A model generated the notes under the pieces. The model saw only the letters and a program-made list of their open reading frames with translations, did no database searches and was not told where the DNA came from. From Casp-actino8 sp040381935 (GTDB lineage: Bacteria; Actinomycetota; Acidimicrobiia; Acidimicrobiales; Ilumatobacteraceae): 64,000 nt of DNA. Where the stretch lies: assembly GCA_040381935.1 (NCBI GenBank), contig JBEIGJ010000001.1:34241-98240 (forward strand), in the 5' to 3' direction. Within the stretch, counting starts at the first letter, position 1; each line of letters opens with the position of its first letter. This document shows positions 25,503-34,739 of this stretch, in pieces. Position numbers and translations under genes: made by a program.

Positions 25503-25940
25503 TTAGATCGATGCCGGTGTACTGAGTACCCCACACAAACGATCGGCAAAAGTTTCGGCGTGCTGTTCAAGTTTTGCCCGGTGAAGGGCGAGACCGCCGA
25601 TGACATCGGCTCCTAAGCCAGAAACCGCTCGGTCCATGGCATCAAGGGTACGTCCAGGATTCAAGGCAAAGGTACAAAACGTGGCCGCCTGTTTGCCGGC
25701 CAATGCCGGCAAAGCCCTGATGGCTCCAATACTCCACGGAGCCTGGCCGATCAGAAAGGCGCCGTGGACCCACGTGCCGATCAAAACGACATCGGCGCGT
25801 TGAATGGCCTGATGATCTGGCTGACGCAAGGCTTGTAAACCGGTGATCGTCCAGCCTTCTTGGGCGAGATTGCCGGCAATCAACTCGGCCGCCTTCCAGG
25901 TGTGACCGGTCAAACTCTCTACCAACAACGTTGCTTTCAT
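25503..25940 (-). CDS. Flavodoxin-like protein
   Basis: 145 aa. The N-terminal phosphate-binding loop LLVESLTGHTWKAAELIAG (flavodoxin (S/T)xTGxT) binds FMN phosphate, and the DVVLIGTWVHGAF and TFCTFALNPGR segments match the other two FMN loops. A single-domain electron carrier or quinone-modifying protein; partners are unknown. Convergent with the sulfatase (17 bp apart). The next 104 bp (25941-26044) hold no gene that I can see. Confidence 0.85.
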   Translation of the reverse strand: MKATLLVESLTGHTWKAAELIAGNLAQEGWTITGLQALRQPDHQAIQRADVVLIGTWVHGAFLIGQAPWSIGAIRALPALAGKQAATFCTFALNPGRTLDAMDRAVSGLGADVIGGLALHRAKLEQHAETFADRLCGVLSTPASI

Positions 25941-26044
25941 ACTTGAGATTCAAGCACGTCTGGACGGACCGGCCCAATATCTCACACCGACTGTTGGCTC
26001 CGACGCTCCATCAGGGCCCCTAGTCGTGCACTTCCACTCTGACG

Positions 26045-28378
26045 TCAGGAGATCTTTTTGAGGGGTGCCCAGGCCAAGAGCAGGTGCTTTCGCCCACGCT
26101 CCACGAAGTTCACGACCGCCTCCGTCTTGTCGTCGCTTCCGGTGATGTCGATGATCACACCTTCACCGAACACCGCATGTTCGACCGTGTCGCCAATACG
26201 TAGGCCCAACGTATGCGAGTTCGATTGTTCCGCTGGACGGCTGCGTTGAGCGAGGGCCCCAGCCGCAAGAGCCGCGTCGACTTGGCGCTCACGAAACTCA
26301 TCATCAGGATCGAAACTGGCTACCGCACGACCGCGTCGCGATTCATCTCCTGCTGAACGGGACGTGGAACGGCGGTTCGGTACCTTGCCCTGATGCTCAA
26401 CGAGTTCATCGGGAATTTCATCGAGAAATCGTGAGGGTGGGTTGTACTGAGTCGCTCCGAACTGACTCCGACACCACGCATGAGTCATGAACAGCCGCTC
26501 TCGGGCTCGAGTGATCCCGACGTAGGCCAAACGACGCTCCTCTTCTAACTCCGACGCATCGGTGAAGGCGCGTACATGGGGAAATAGTCCCTCTTCGACT
26601 CCAACGATGACCACGAAAGGAAACTCCAAACCCTTGGCGGCGTGCAGGGTCATCATCACGACTTTGTCGTCATCGGCCAGATCATCGGTATCGGCGACCA
26701 AGGACACCTGCTCCAAGAACTCATCGACCCGGGCGAATTCGCGCGTCGACTTCAGGAGCTCTTCAAGGTTTTCCATACGACCTGCAGCTTCGATCGACTC
26801 ATCATCTTCGAATTCGGCAAGATACCCGGATTTCCGAAGCACACTCTCCAAAACAGCTTCTGGATGCTGGTCTTCTTGACTGATGGCCTCTTCAATCGCC
26901 TCCAAAAACGATTCGATTCCTCGACGAGCTGCACCAGAGACACCAGCATCTTGGGATCGACGTAGCGCCTCGAAGAAGCTGATGCTTTCCTGTTTGGCCA
27001 GAGCATCCAATCGCCCAACACTGGTTTCGCCAATACCGCGCTTGGGCGTATTCAAAATACGTTTGATACTGACTTCATCCATCGGGTTGGCGACGACTCG
27101 GAGATATGCGACGGCATCTTTTACCTCCCGACGATCGTAAAAGCGAGTTCCACCAACAACCTTGTAGGGAACCCCGAAGCGCATGAACACTTCTTCGACC
27201 ATGCGACTCTGGGGATTGGTTCGGTAGAAGACCGCCATCTCTCCCCACGAGCGCCCCTGAGCATGTAGGGACTGGAAAGTTCGCGCCACGAAAGATGCCT
27301 CGTCTCCTTCGTCTTCGGCGTGATAGCGAACGATATTCTCCCCGGGTCCGGCTTCGGTCCATAGTTCTTTTGGCTTACGGGCGAAGTTGCGAGCAATAAC
27401 TGCGTTGGCTGCATCCAGGATGGTCTGGGTACTGCGATAGTTCTGTTCCAGTACTACGACCGTGACATCTTCGAAAGCATCTTCGAACTGATGGATGTTG
27501 CGCAGATCGGCGCCACGAAACGCATAGATGGACTGGTCAGTATCTCCGACGACGCAGACGTTGTGATGTTTGGCCGCGAGCATGAGAACGATTTCGTTCT
27601 GGGCAACGTTCGTATCTTGATATTCATCAACCAAGATGTATTTGAAGCGTTCCTGATATGAAGCCAAAACACCCGGATTCAATCGGAATAGCCGAACGGT
27701 ATTCATCAACAAATCGTCAAAATCCATGGCCCCCGCGCGTTGGAGGCGAATCTGGTATTCCGCGTAGATCTCGGCGTGTTTACGATCGAAAATATGCCCC
27801 GCCTGCTCGGCGGCCTCGCGAGGCGAAAGTAGCTCATTCTTCCAATTGGAGATCACGGCCTGGACGGCGCGTGGGGCGAAACGCTTGTTGTCGAAACCTA
27901 GATCTCGAATGACGTAGCCGGTGAGTCGCTGGGCGTCAGCCTGGTCATAGATACTGAAAGATTTGGGATATCCAATGGCTTCAGCATGCACTCGCAAGAT
28001 CCGTACACACGCTGAGTGGAATGTCGATACCCACATTGACTTGGCAACGGGACCGATTAGGGACTCGACCCGATGCTTCATTTCCCCAGCGGCCTTGTTG
28101 GTAAAGGTGATGGCCAAGATGTTCATCGGATGCACACCATGGTTGCGGATGAGATGCGCAATGCGGTGGGTAAGCACCCTGGTCTTTCCACTGCCTGCGC
28201 CGGCAACAACCAAGAGTGGGCCCTCGACGTGCTCAGCCGCCTCGCGCTGCATCGGATTCAGCCCGTCGAGATCGAAGTCACCGCCGCCATTCACCTCGCC
28301 GGCACTTGCTGACCAGGTCGATGGTCCCGAACGGGCGGAAAAAGGAGCAGAACCGAAGAGTTCGTCGTCACTCAACAT
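26045..28378 (-). CDS. pcrA: ATP-dependent DNA helicase PcrA/UvrD
   Basis: 777 aa SF1A helicase, full length. N-terminal LNPMQREAAEHVEGPLLVVAGAGSGKT (Q motif and Walker A), AITFTNKAAGEMK (Ia), LVDEYQDTNVAQ (Walker B), GDTDQSIYAFRGAD (III), EQNYRSTQTIL (IV), TLHAAKGLEFPFVVIVG (V) and EERRLAYVGITRAR (VI) all appear in order. The C-terminal tail LRIGDTVEHAVFGEGVIIDI is the PcrA-type Tudor-like RNA-polymerase-binding domain. Acts in nucleotide excision and replication repair. TACGAG 6 nt before the ATG is a possible degenerate -10. Confidence 0.97.
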   Translation of the reverse strand: MLSDDELFGSAPFSARSGPSTWSASAGEVNGGGDFDLDGLNPMQREAAEHVEGPLLVVAGAGSGKTRVLTHRIAHLIRNHGVHPMNILAITFTNKAAGEMKHRVESLIGPVAKSMWVSTFHSACVRILRVHAEAIGYPKSFSIYDQADAQRLTGYVIRDLGFDNKRFAPRAVQAVISNWKNELLSPREAAEQAGHIFDRKHAEIYAEYQIRLQRAGAMDFDDLLMNTVRLFRLNPGVLASYQERFKYILVDEYQDTNVAQNEIVLMLAAKHHNVCVVGDTDQSIYAFRGADLRNIHQFEDAFEDVTVVVLEQNYRSTQTILDAANAVIARNFARKPKELWTEAGPGENIVRYHAEDEGDEASFVARTFQSLHAQGRSWGEMAVFYRTNPQSRMVEEVFMRFGVPYKVVGGTRFYDRREVKDAVAYLRVVANPMDEVSIKRILNTPKRGIGETSVGRLDALAKQESISFFEALRRSQDAGVSGAARRGIESFLEAIEEAISQEDQHPEAVLESVLRKSGYLAEFEDDESIEAAGRMENLEELLKSTREFARVDEFLEQVSLVADTDDLADDDKVVMMTLHAAKGLEFPFVVIVGVEEGLFPHVRAFTDASELEEERRLAYVGITRARERLFMTHAWCRSQFGATQYNPPSRFLDEIPDELVEHQGKVPNRRSTSRSAGDESRRGRAVASFDPDDEFRERQVDAALAAGALAQRSRPAEQSNSHTLGLRIGDTVEHAVFGEGVIIDITGSDDKTEAVVNFVERGRKHLLLAWAPLKKIS

Positions 28379-28437
28379 GGAGTGCTCGTACTGAGTTCCC
28401 AGGTGCGCATAGGAAGTCCATTGTACGACACGGATAT

Positions 28438-28485
28438 GACATGATCACTGGAACGCGATCACCCGGACATGATCACTGGGACACG
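28438..28485 (+). repeat. Two-copy 28-bp direct repeat with core GACATGATCACTGG
   Basis: GACATGATCACTGG occurs at 28438-28451 and again at 28466-28479, 28 bp apart, with similarity continuing through AACGCG/GACACG. It occupies the 115-bp gap between the helicase start and the end of the downstream sulfatase gene. The core resembles the GACATCCACTGGG of the 10404-10500 array and could be a trace of insertion-sequence ends. Confidence 0.8.
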
Positions 28486-28493
28486 GCACAGTC

Positions 28494-30818
28494 CTACTGC
28501 GAAGAGACACTCGCCCGGAATTCCAGGACTGCAAGTCGACGTTTGTCTTCGGGAGACAGTTCAGTCAGCCGTTCCAGGGTGACGGACTCGATGTCCGCCT
28601 CACAGGCGAATACATGAGGATACGGACCCACCGGTGAACCAGTATCGAGACCGACGTCGAAGGTCTCCCCGCTCATCGAGAAAACCACCGGGATCGTGCG
28701 CTCGATTCGTACCGAGGAAATACTCTTACCATCAACGGAAACAAATGCCGTTCCACCGCCGCCCAGTCCTCCGTCGTAGTCGAATTCCACAACCACTCGA
28801 TGTCGACCAGGCTTGAGAGCCTCACCTCGCGCGAAAGACAGTTCCCGTCCGAATGCGTTGTACAAGTACGTGGGGACACTCGCCTCCAGATACAAACTCC
28901 AGCCGGCCATGTTTCCACCTTGACAGCAGATCACTCCAGAGTCCCGCTCACTTCCAATCACGATGTCGGCCGTAATGCGGTAAGAGCAATTCTTGAGATT
29001 CACAACGATTGATTCGGGAATCCGGACATGTGACGGGTTGTACACCATCTTCGTCGCACCCTTGATGGCTTGCGGTACCGCAAGATTTGGGTCGAGACGA
29101 AAACCTGGGTCGCGCAATGGATAGACGCCACAACGTCGGGCTTCGATATCGAAAATGGTCTGCAGCTCGTTCAGTTTTTCTGGATAGTCGGCGGAAAGAT
29201 CATTGCTCTGCGAAAAATCCTGCTGGATGTCGTACAGTTCCCATCGCTCTTGTGGCCCGTCGAAAGGCATCGAGACGAAACGTACCCATGGCGGCCGACC
29301 GTGAAAACACGAGGCCATCCAACCATCGTGGTACACCGCTCGATTACCAAGAATTTCGAAGTACTGCGTCGTCCGCCGGCTACGGACGTGGCCATCTTCG
29401 AACGTGTAGTTCATTGCGATACCGTCGACCGGGTCTTGTTCGACACCGTTGACGCTGTGCGGGTACTCGATCCCAGCCGCGGCCAGCAATGTTGGTGCGA
29501 TGTCCACGACATGATGGAACTGGGACCGGAGTTGTCCTCCCTGGGAAATCCCGGCTGGCCACTTGATTGCCATCCCGTTACGCGTTCCTCCGAAATGCGA
29601 GGCCACCTGCTTCATCCATTGAAATGGAGCATCGAGAGCCCAAGCCCATCCGATATTGAAGTGATTCTCACAACGCGCGGAACCAAAGTCGTCCATGTGG
29701 GCGAGCAGCCATTCCTCGTCTTCAGGTACCCCATTCTGAAAGGTTGGGGCGGCCCATGCTCCATTCACTGTTCCTTCCGCCGATGCGCCGTTATCACCGG
29801 TGATGTAAACGACAAGAGTGTTCTCAGCCGCTCCGATTGCGGAAAGATGGTCGAGGAAACGACCGATATGGAAATCCGTGTGCGCAAGAAAGGCCGCGAA
29901 GACTTCCATCAAACGCGAAGCAACCGGCTTCAATCGGTCGGGATAGTCCGCCCAGGAAGGAACCCCCTCTGGTCGTCCGGTGAGCACAGTCGCCGGCGGA
30001 ATCACACCCAAAGCAATCTGTCGTTGATAGATCTGCTGGCGTAACTCGTCCCATCCCGCGTCGAACTGACCAGCGAACCGAGCTATCCAATCGGGAGGTA
30101 CATGATGCGGAGTATGTACTGCGGGAGTAGGGAGATAAAGAAAGAAGGGCTTGTCAGGGGCCGATACCCGCACACGATCGACCCAGGCGATCGACTGGTC
30201 GATGAGATCTTCGGTGAGGTGGTAGTCCTGGCGTCCTCGATACGGAAAGACCGGCGTGGTTTGGTCGTATACCGCCGGTTCGTACTGCGACGCTTCAGCG
30301 TTGATGATGCCGTAGAACCGTTCGAATCCCATACCAGTTGGCCAACGATCAAAGGGACCGGCCGGACCCTGTTCCCATAACGGGGTCAGGTGCCATTTTC
30401 CGATGCACGCAGTTGCATAGCCGTTTTGACGGAGTATTTCGGCCACAGTGGACGTCGATCGCGGAATCACACTGTCGTACGCCGGAAAGGAGTTAGCGCC
30501 TTCTGGGATACCACCCATATGCACCGAATGGTGATTTCGTCCGGTGAGCAAGGCAGCTCGGGTAGGGGAACACAAAGCCGTGGTATGGAACTGGTTGTAC
30601 AGCAAACCTTCATCGGCCAATGCCTGAAAACGGGGAGTCGGGACCGGGCCACCGAACGTGCCAAATGAACCAAAACCCACATCATCGAGCATGATCACCA
30701 CAATGTTGGGCGCTTGGGGAGGGGCCCCGTGACCTTCGAGGCGAGATGCCGTCGAGTTTTCGATCAATCGTTCGATGTGCCCACCGAACGGCGGCGATGG
30801 TTTGGGCAGGACCGTCAT
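28494..30818 (-). CDS. Arylsulfatase (type I sulfatase), large form
   Basis: About 774 aa. APNIVVIMLDDVGFGSFGTFGG carries the metal-binding Asp pair and ALCSPTRAALLTGRNHH the formylglycine Cys (C83); CIGKWHLTP (Lys-His) and VVYITGDNGASAEG (Asp-Asn metal site) complete the active site. The C-terminal 200 residues form an added beta-rich domain found in large arylsulfatases. The start is set at ATG 30818 because it overlaps the alkylsulfatase stop by one base (TGATG); the frame stays open for 44 codons further. No signal peptide is obvious. Confidence 0.92.
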   Translation of the reverse strand: MTVLPKPSPPFGGHIERLIENSTASRLEGHGAPPQAPNIVVIMLDDVGFGSFGTFGGPVPTPRFQALADEGLLYNQFHTTALCSPTRAALLTGRNHHSVHMGGIPEGANSFPAYDSVIPRSTSTVAEILRQNGYATACIGKWHLTPLWEQGPAGPFDRWPTGMGFERFYGIINAEASQYEPAVYDQTTPVFPYRGRQDYHLTEDLIDQSIAWVDRVRVSAPDKPFFLYLPTPAVHTPHHVPPDWIARFAGQFDAGWDELRQQIYQRQIALGVIPPATVLTGRPEGVPSWADYPDRLKPVASRLMEVFAAFLAHTDFHIGRFLDHLSAIGAAENTLVVYITGDNGASAEGTVNGAWAAPTFQNGVPEDEEWLLAHMDDFGSARCENHFNIGWAWALDAPFQWMKQVASHFGGTRNGMAIKWPAGISQGGQLRSQFHHVVDIAPTLLAAAGIEYPHSVNGVEQDPVDGIAMNYTFEDGHVRSRRTTQYFEILGNRAVYHDGWMASCFHGRPPWVRFVSMPFDGPQERWELYDIQQDFSQSNDLSADYPEKLNELQTIFDIEARRCGVYPLRDPGFRLDPNLAVPQAIKGATKMVYNPSHVRIPESIVVNLKNCSYRITADIVIGSERDSGVICCQGGNMAGWSLYLEASVPTYLYNAFGRELSFARGEALKPGRHRVVVEFDYDGGLGGGGTAFVSVDGKSISSVRIERTIPVVFSMSGETFDVGLDTGSPVGPYPHVFACEADIESVTLERLTELSPEDKRRLAVLEFRASVSSQ

Positions 30819-32515
30819 CAGCTGCGCATTCCCTGGTTGTCGAATGCCGAAAGTGTCGCCATCACCGACGAGACCGATCCTGTCACCAGAGCATTTCCCG
30901 AGGCAAGAGCGCCAGAGAACGATATCGATCCGGCCAAAATTCTTGCCCACGTTTCGAATTGCAGCGCGATGCGGTCACTCGCCCCAACGGCATCGGTGGC
31001 CACTGCAACCCCGTTGCGAACATGTAGACCCTGTGCCTCATATCCATCGAAGTCGAATTCAATGTGGTGGTCGATGCCAGAGGCAAGTTCTGGATCGAGC
31101 ATGACCCGCAGAATTCGCAATGAGCCATGTGGTCCCAGCGCCAGGATCTGATTCTCACGGAGGCGATGTTGTCGCAAACGAGACAGATCAGTGGAGCCAT
31201 CGAGATCTCGGGCGGTGGTAATACACCAGTTGCGAATATTGGCCGCAGCCGATCGGTACCCCACGTCTCGCAAGACGTCCGCCAGCAACTGTCGGTCGGC
31301 TTGGGTCGAATTCGAACGCGTCACCAACCATGAGGCTAATTCGAGTGCCCATCGCACGTCGTTGTTTTCTCGTGCGGTGTTGACGATATTGACGACTGCT
31401 GCGGGCCCCCCGAATCCATCAACGAGGCGATCAGCGCGCTCAGCAGGTGGTAGGGGAAACAATTTGGCGGGGTCACCGTCGAACCAACCACGAACCCCAG
31501 AACAAATCTGACGAACGTGGTGTTCGGCTACTCCGTACAGTTCCTGAGTGAGATAATCATCGTCGCAGGAATCGGGAAGTCGCAGACGCGACGCAATCTC
31601 GTCTGCCGTCCACCCCTTGTTCAAACCCCGTACGGTTTGATCCCACAAGAATTGAATTGCATCCTTGGCACCCGTGATGCGCCGGAGAATGTCCGACTGA
31701 CCCATCATCGGCGGGCCGTGGGTTCCAGCCAGGTATTCAGGAGCGAGTGAGGCAATGTGCTCGATACCTCGCAACAGGACCTGCGGATCTCGGTATTCCT
31801 CGCCGCGAATTGCAAAAATGTTGAACAACACCGGCCAGATGATGTTGTGAACACAGGTCTCAAGTTCGGGGAACCATAGCGTTACCGAGTCATCGGCATC
31901 AGATGGTGCATGCGTAACCTCGACCCGAGTACCGGCAATCGTCATCGATTCGCCTCCTCGCCACTCAACTGTGGGAGCAACAAAGCCGTCAGTGAAAGGA
32001 TGATGATCGGGATTGCGATAGAACATTCCCAAACCGACACTGACTATTCCGTCTGGTCCCTCGAGCGGCATGGCCGTCCCGAACTGGTAGACGAGCCCCC
32101 GAGCGTATGCCGGCCCAATCTCGGACATCGCCCTGTTGCGATTGTGAGTAATCCGCTCGTGTCCGTAGATGGGAATGTCGGACCCGTATTCGCGCAGGAT
32201 TTCCGTCGTACCACTGACGTAATGAAAATGCGTATAGACGACCGCAACAATGGGTCGGTCGGTCACTTGACGCAGATCCCGAAGAGCGGATCGCATCTCC
32301 TCGACTGATTCGCCGGTGTCGATGGCAATGATGCCCTCGGGCGCATCGATGAATGTCTGGTTGGAAAGACCGTTCCCGACCAGAGTCCACACGCCGGGAC
32401 GCACATTAAACAGTTTCCTTTCGAAACGGAGAGTGTGTTCCAATGCATCACCATGGACGAGTTGCCCACGGTCTGCGGTCACCACCGAATCTGGTTGAGG
32501 GTCAAAAGATCGCAT
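30818..32515 (-). CDS. Alkylsulfatase-like metallo-beta-lactamase protein with SCP2-like C-terminus
   Basis: 565 aa of the SdsA1/BDS1 family, which cleaves alkyl sulfate esters. Order: N-terminal MBL domain (GLSNQTFIDAPEGIIAIDTGES), alkylsulfatase dimerisation region (about 290-400, EYLAGTHGPPMMGQ holding a metal His), and a C-terminal SCP2-like domain (about 450-565) that can bind the alkyl chain. The key motif THxHxDH reads THFHYVSG: H96 and H98 remain but Asp and the third His are V100 and S101, so the two-zinc site is incomplete. First gene of a sulfatase operon. Confidence 0.87.
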   Translation of the reverse strand: MRSFDPQPDSVVTADRGQLVHGDALEHTLRFERKLFNVRPGVWTLVGNGLSNQTFIDAPEGIIAIDTGESVEEMRSALRDLRQVTDRPIVAVVYTHFHYVSGTTEILREYGSDIPIYGHERITHNRNRAMSEIGPAYARGLVYQFGTAMPLEGPDGIVSVGLGMFYRNPDHHPFTDGFVAPTVEWRGGESMTIAGTRVEVTHAPSDADDSVTLWFPELETCVHNIIWPVLFNIFAIRGEEYRDPQVLLRGIEHIASLAPEYLAGTHGPPMMGQSDILRRITGAKDAIQFLWDQTVRGLNKGWTADEIASRLRLPDSCDDDYLTQELYGVAEHHVRQICSGVRGWFDGDPAKLFPLPPAERADRLVDGFGGPAAVVNIVNTARENNDVRWALELASWLVTRSNSTQADRQLLADVLRDVGYRSAAANIRNWCITTARDLDGSTDLSRLRQHRLRENQILALGPHGSLRILRVMLDPELASGIDHHIEFDFDGYEAQGLHVRNGVAVATDAVGASDRIALQFETWARILAGSISFSGALASGNALVTGSVSSVMATLSAFDNQGMRS

Positions 32516-32644
32516 ATCCGATCATTCCATACGAATGCCAGAGGACATTCATCTACCAAAGACGGTGGTGCCCGCAGCCTCTTGGATCACACTTGCGCTT
32601 CAAGATGCACGAGAAGCGTTCGTCATTCGCACTGACGACTCAGG

Positions 32645-33190
32645 TCACGAGGTTCGACGGGGACCGAGCTCGCCATCCACCAGTCGGGGCAAAAACTCGT
32701 TCAACTTCTCGGTCACCGAATCGATCATCCCGGCCAAGAGTGCCGCAATCAAATCGTCCCGAGACTTGCCCTGCTCCTCAGCAATGCTCGCCAAAGTCGA
32801 ACCATCTCGCAGTTCTGCTCGAAGGTCCTCCGGGCTCATGTCCAGGAAAGTGGATGCAGCCTCTACGAGTCCAGTTCGCATACCTTCCCGCCGAATACCG
32901 GCCAGTGGGCCATGCCCGTCCCGTTCACGTCGGGGAGAATCGAAGTTCCCACCCAGAGCGTTCCGACGACCGTGGCCGTCTCGGAACCCGTCACGCGCAA
33001 TGTCGCGAGCGTCATCGATCTCTGAATCAACCGAGGCCGCCGCTGAAAATGGCGATGCTGCAGTCATACTCAATCCCGTTCCGGCGATGAGACCAAGGGC
33101 CAGTCCGGCCGCTGTCCAATTCCGAATACGACGGGAACCTCGCTTCGTCTCAGGTATTTCTGACTGATGATGGTTTTCGTGAGATGTCAT
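32645..33190 (-). CDS. Exported protein of unknown function downstream of an MprAB-like system
   Basis: About 181 aa. The N-terminus has RRIRNW followed by a hydrophobic stretch (TAAGLALGLIAGTGLSM) and ASPFSAAAS, a good secretion signal. The rest is charged, with a C-terminal helical motif LDMSPEDLRAELRDGSTLASIAEEQGKSRDDLIAALL, a segment commonly seen in actinobacterial exported proteins. ATG 33190 is chosen for its AAGGAG eight bases upstream; the frame is open to 33436. Lies just 3' of the sensor kinase and is probably its target. The 32516-32644 gap holds nothing I recognise. Confidence 0.75.
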   Translation of the reverse strand: MTSHENHHQSEIPETKRGSRRIRNWTAAGLALGLIAGTGLSMTAASPFSAAASVDSEIDDARDIARDGFRDGHGRRNALGGNFDSPRRERDGHGPLAGIRREGMRTGLVEAASTFLDMSPEDLRAELRDGSTLASIAEEQGKSRDDLIAALLAGMIDSVTEKLNEFLPRLVDGELGPRRTS

Positions 33191-33329
33191 CGGTTGTACT
33201 CCTTGATTTCGCATTGATGGGTAGCCGATTCGGTTGATCCGGCTGCAGTAACCATCACAGGTCCAGTTGAGAATGGAACAACATCTCGGTGAGAAATCGG
33301 TGTGAACTGAGTTTGCTCTGATTCGATAT

Positions 33330-34739
33330 TCACGACATTTGCTCGAACAATGGCAAAGAAATCCCCACTTCGGCTCCTCCATCAGGACGATTGCGGGCGA
33401 AATACTCTCCGTGATGCAAGCGGGCAGCGTCGGCAACTATGGCCAACCCCAGTCCGGAGCCCGGCAAACTGCGCGCCTCGACGGCACGATGGAACCGCTC
33501 GAAGACGTGCTCCAACTCTTCAACTGGGATTCCGGGCCCTCGGTCGAGAACTGTGACCGTGCCACCGTCGATAACGACATCGATTGGGGCCTCGGAGGAA
33601 TCGAACTTGAGGGCATTGTCGACAAGATTCGAAATAGCCCTCTCGATGAGTGGTCGCTGCCCCAACACCACCAATGGCCCACTACGACGCTCATCGTCTG
33701 TGGGTTCAAGGACATGTATCGTCCGTCCAGTACGCCTTTGGGCTCTGTGTACGCGGTCCACGACCAATGCACGTAGATCAATGACCTCGACGGGATGACC
33801 GTGCAAACTCGTCGTTGAGTCCGATGCCAATGAAAGGACCTCTTCGACCAATTGAGCCAATTCGTCCGCGTCCCGATTCAAGTCGTCGAGAACTTGAACC
33901 CGTAACGCCTCACTCAGATCACTGTGCCGACGAAGTACGTCGAGGTTCATTTTCAGACTGGTCAACGGCGTGCGCAGTTCATGGCCGGCATCTTGTACTA
34001 GTTGCTGCTGTTGTCTTTTCGAAAGCGACAGAGCCTGCAACATCCCACGAAACGAGCGGGCCAGTCGGCCAACTTCATCAGATCCAGTCATCGGAACTTC
34101 GATATCGAGACTGGCAGTATCGGCAATTTCCTCGCTCACCGTCGACAATCGACGAAGTCTCGAGGTCAATCCCGTGGCGATCAACCAACCGGCAATCGCA
34201 CCGGCCAGAGCAAAGACCGCGCCGACAACCAAAATACGGCGTTGTAGATCCCGCAGAACATTGGCGGTCTCGGAAAGATCTCGGCCGAGTTGCACTACGG
34301 CCCGGACCGATGGACCGATCTCTACGATGACCGAGCGCACCCGATACTGCTGACCTTGTAAGGAGTTCACCGTTTCGACTACGGCTTGATCCGAACTGGA
34401 CCAGCGCTCGAGTTCAACAGTCGGCAACTCCACATCGGTCGAAGCCGCAAGAATCGTTCCCTGATCATCGGTCACCTGAACAACGAACTGCTCGATACCC
34501 AAGGGACGATCCGGAACAGTCACGATCACCCTTCCCCTTGGACCAAAGCGCACGGCCGCATTCGAGCGGCTGAGAAAACGGTCGGTGGCTTGAATCAGCG
34601 AACGGTCGATTTCAGTCATGAGTCGCGACTCGAGGGTCCAAAAAGAAATGGCCCCAATCGATGCCGAGGATATGACCACGACAACCGCCAGCAACGCCGT
34701 CAGTTTCCAGCGCAGACTCATCGTCGACTCACGAGGCAA
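33330..34739 (-). CDS. Membrane sensor histidine kinase, MprB-like
   Basis: 469 aa. One N-terminal helix (about 10-33), an extracytoplasmic sensor domain (to about 168), a second helix (169-190), HAMP linker (RLRRLSTVSEEIADTA), DHp domain with H253 in QDAGHELRTPLTSL, and ATPase domain with NLVDNALKFDS (N box), VLDRGPGIP (G1) and GSGLGLAIV (G2). Autophosphorylates H253 and phosphorylates the adjacent response regulator. Overlaps that gene by 11 bp. The architecture matches MprB, which responds to envelope stress in mycobacteria; stimulus here is inferred. Confidence 0.93.
   Translation of the reverse strand: MPRESTMSLRWKLTALLAVVVVISSASIGAISFWTLESRLMTEIDRSLIQATDRFLSRSNAAVRFGPRGRVIVTVPDRPLGIEQFVVQVTDDQGTILAASTDVELPTVELERWSSSDQAVVETVNSLQGQQYRVRSVIVEIGPSVRAVVQLGRDLSETANVLRDLQRRILVVGAVFALAGAIAGWLIATGLTSRLRRLSTVSEEIADTASLDIEVPMTGSDEVGRLARSFRGMLQALSLSKRQQQQLVQDAGHELRTPLTSLKMNLDVLRRHSDLSEALRVQVLDDLNRDADELAQLVEEVLSLASDSTTSLHGHPVEVIDLRALVVDRVHRAQRRTGRTIHVLEPTDDERRSGPLVVLGQRPLIERAISNLVDNALKFDSSEAPIDVVIDGGTVTVLDRGPGIPVEELEHVFERFHRAVEARSLPGSGLGLAIVADAARLHHGEYFARNRPDGGAEVGISLPLFEQMS

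Noticed and set aside
25941..26044. Possible tRNA or small RNA in the gap before pcrA
   Set aside because: No acceptor-stem pairing or TTCGA T-loop in the right context is visible, and no gene-end T-run.
28379..28493. Intact insertion sequence next to the repeat at 28438
   Set aside because: No transposase frame is present; only the short direct repeats remain, so at most a relic.
29070..30044. 324-codon open frame on the plus strand opposite the large arylsulfatase
   Set aside because: It lies wholly inside the sulfatase gene, shows no domain motif and no coupling to neighbours. It is a shadow of the real gene's codon structure.
32443..33167. Plus-strand frames of about 210-215 codons near the exported-protein gene
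   Set aside because: They are antisense to the exported protein, which has a signal peptide and a Shine-Dalgarno; no motif supports the plus-strand frames.
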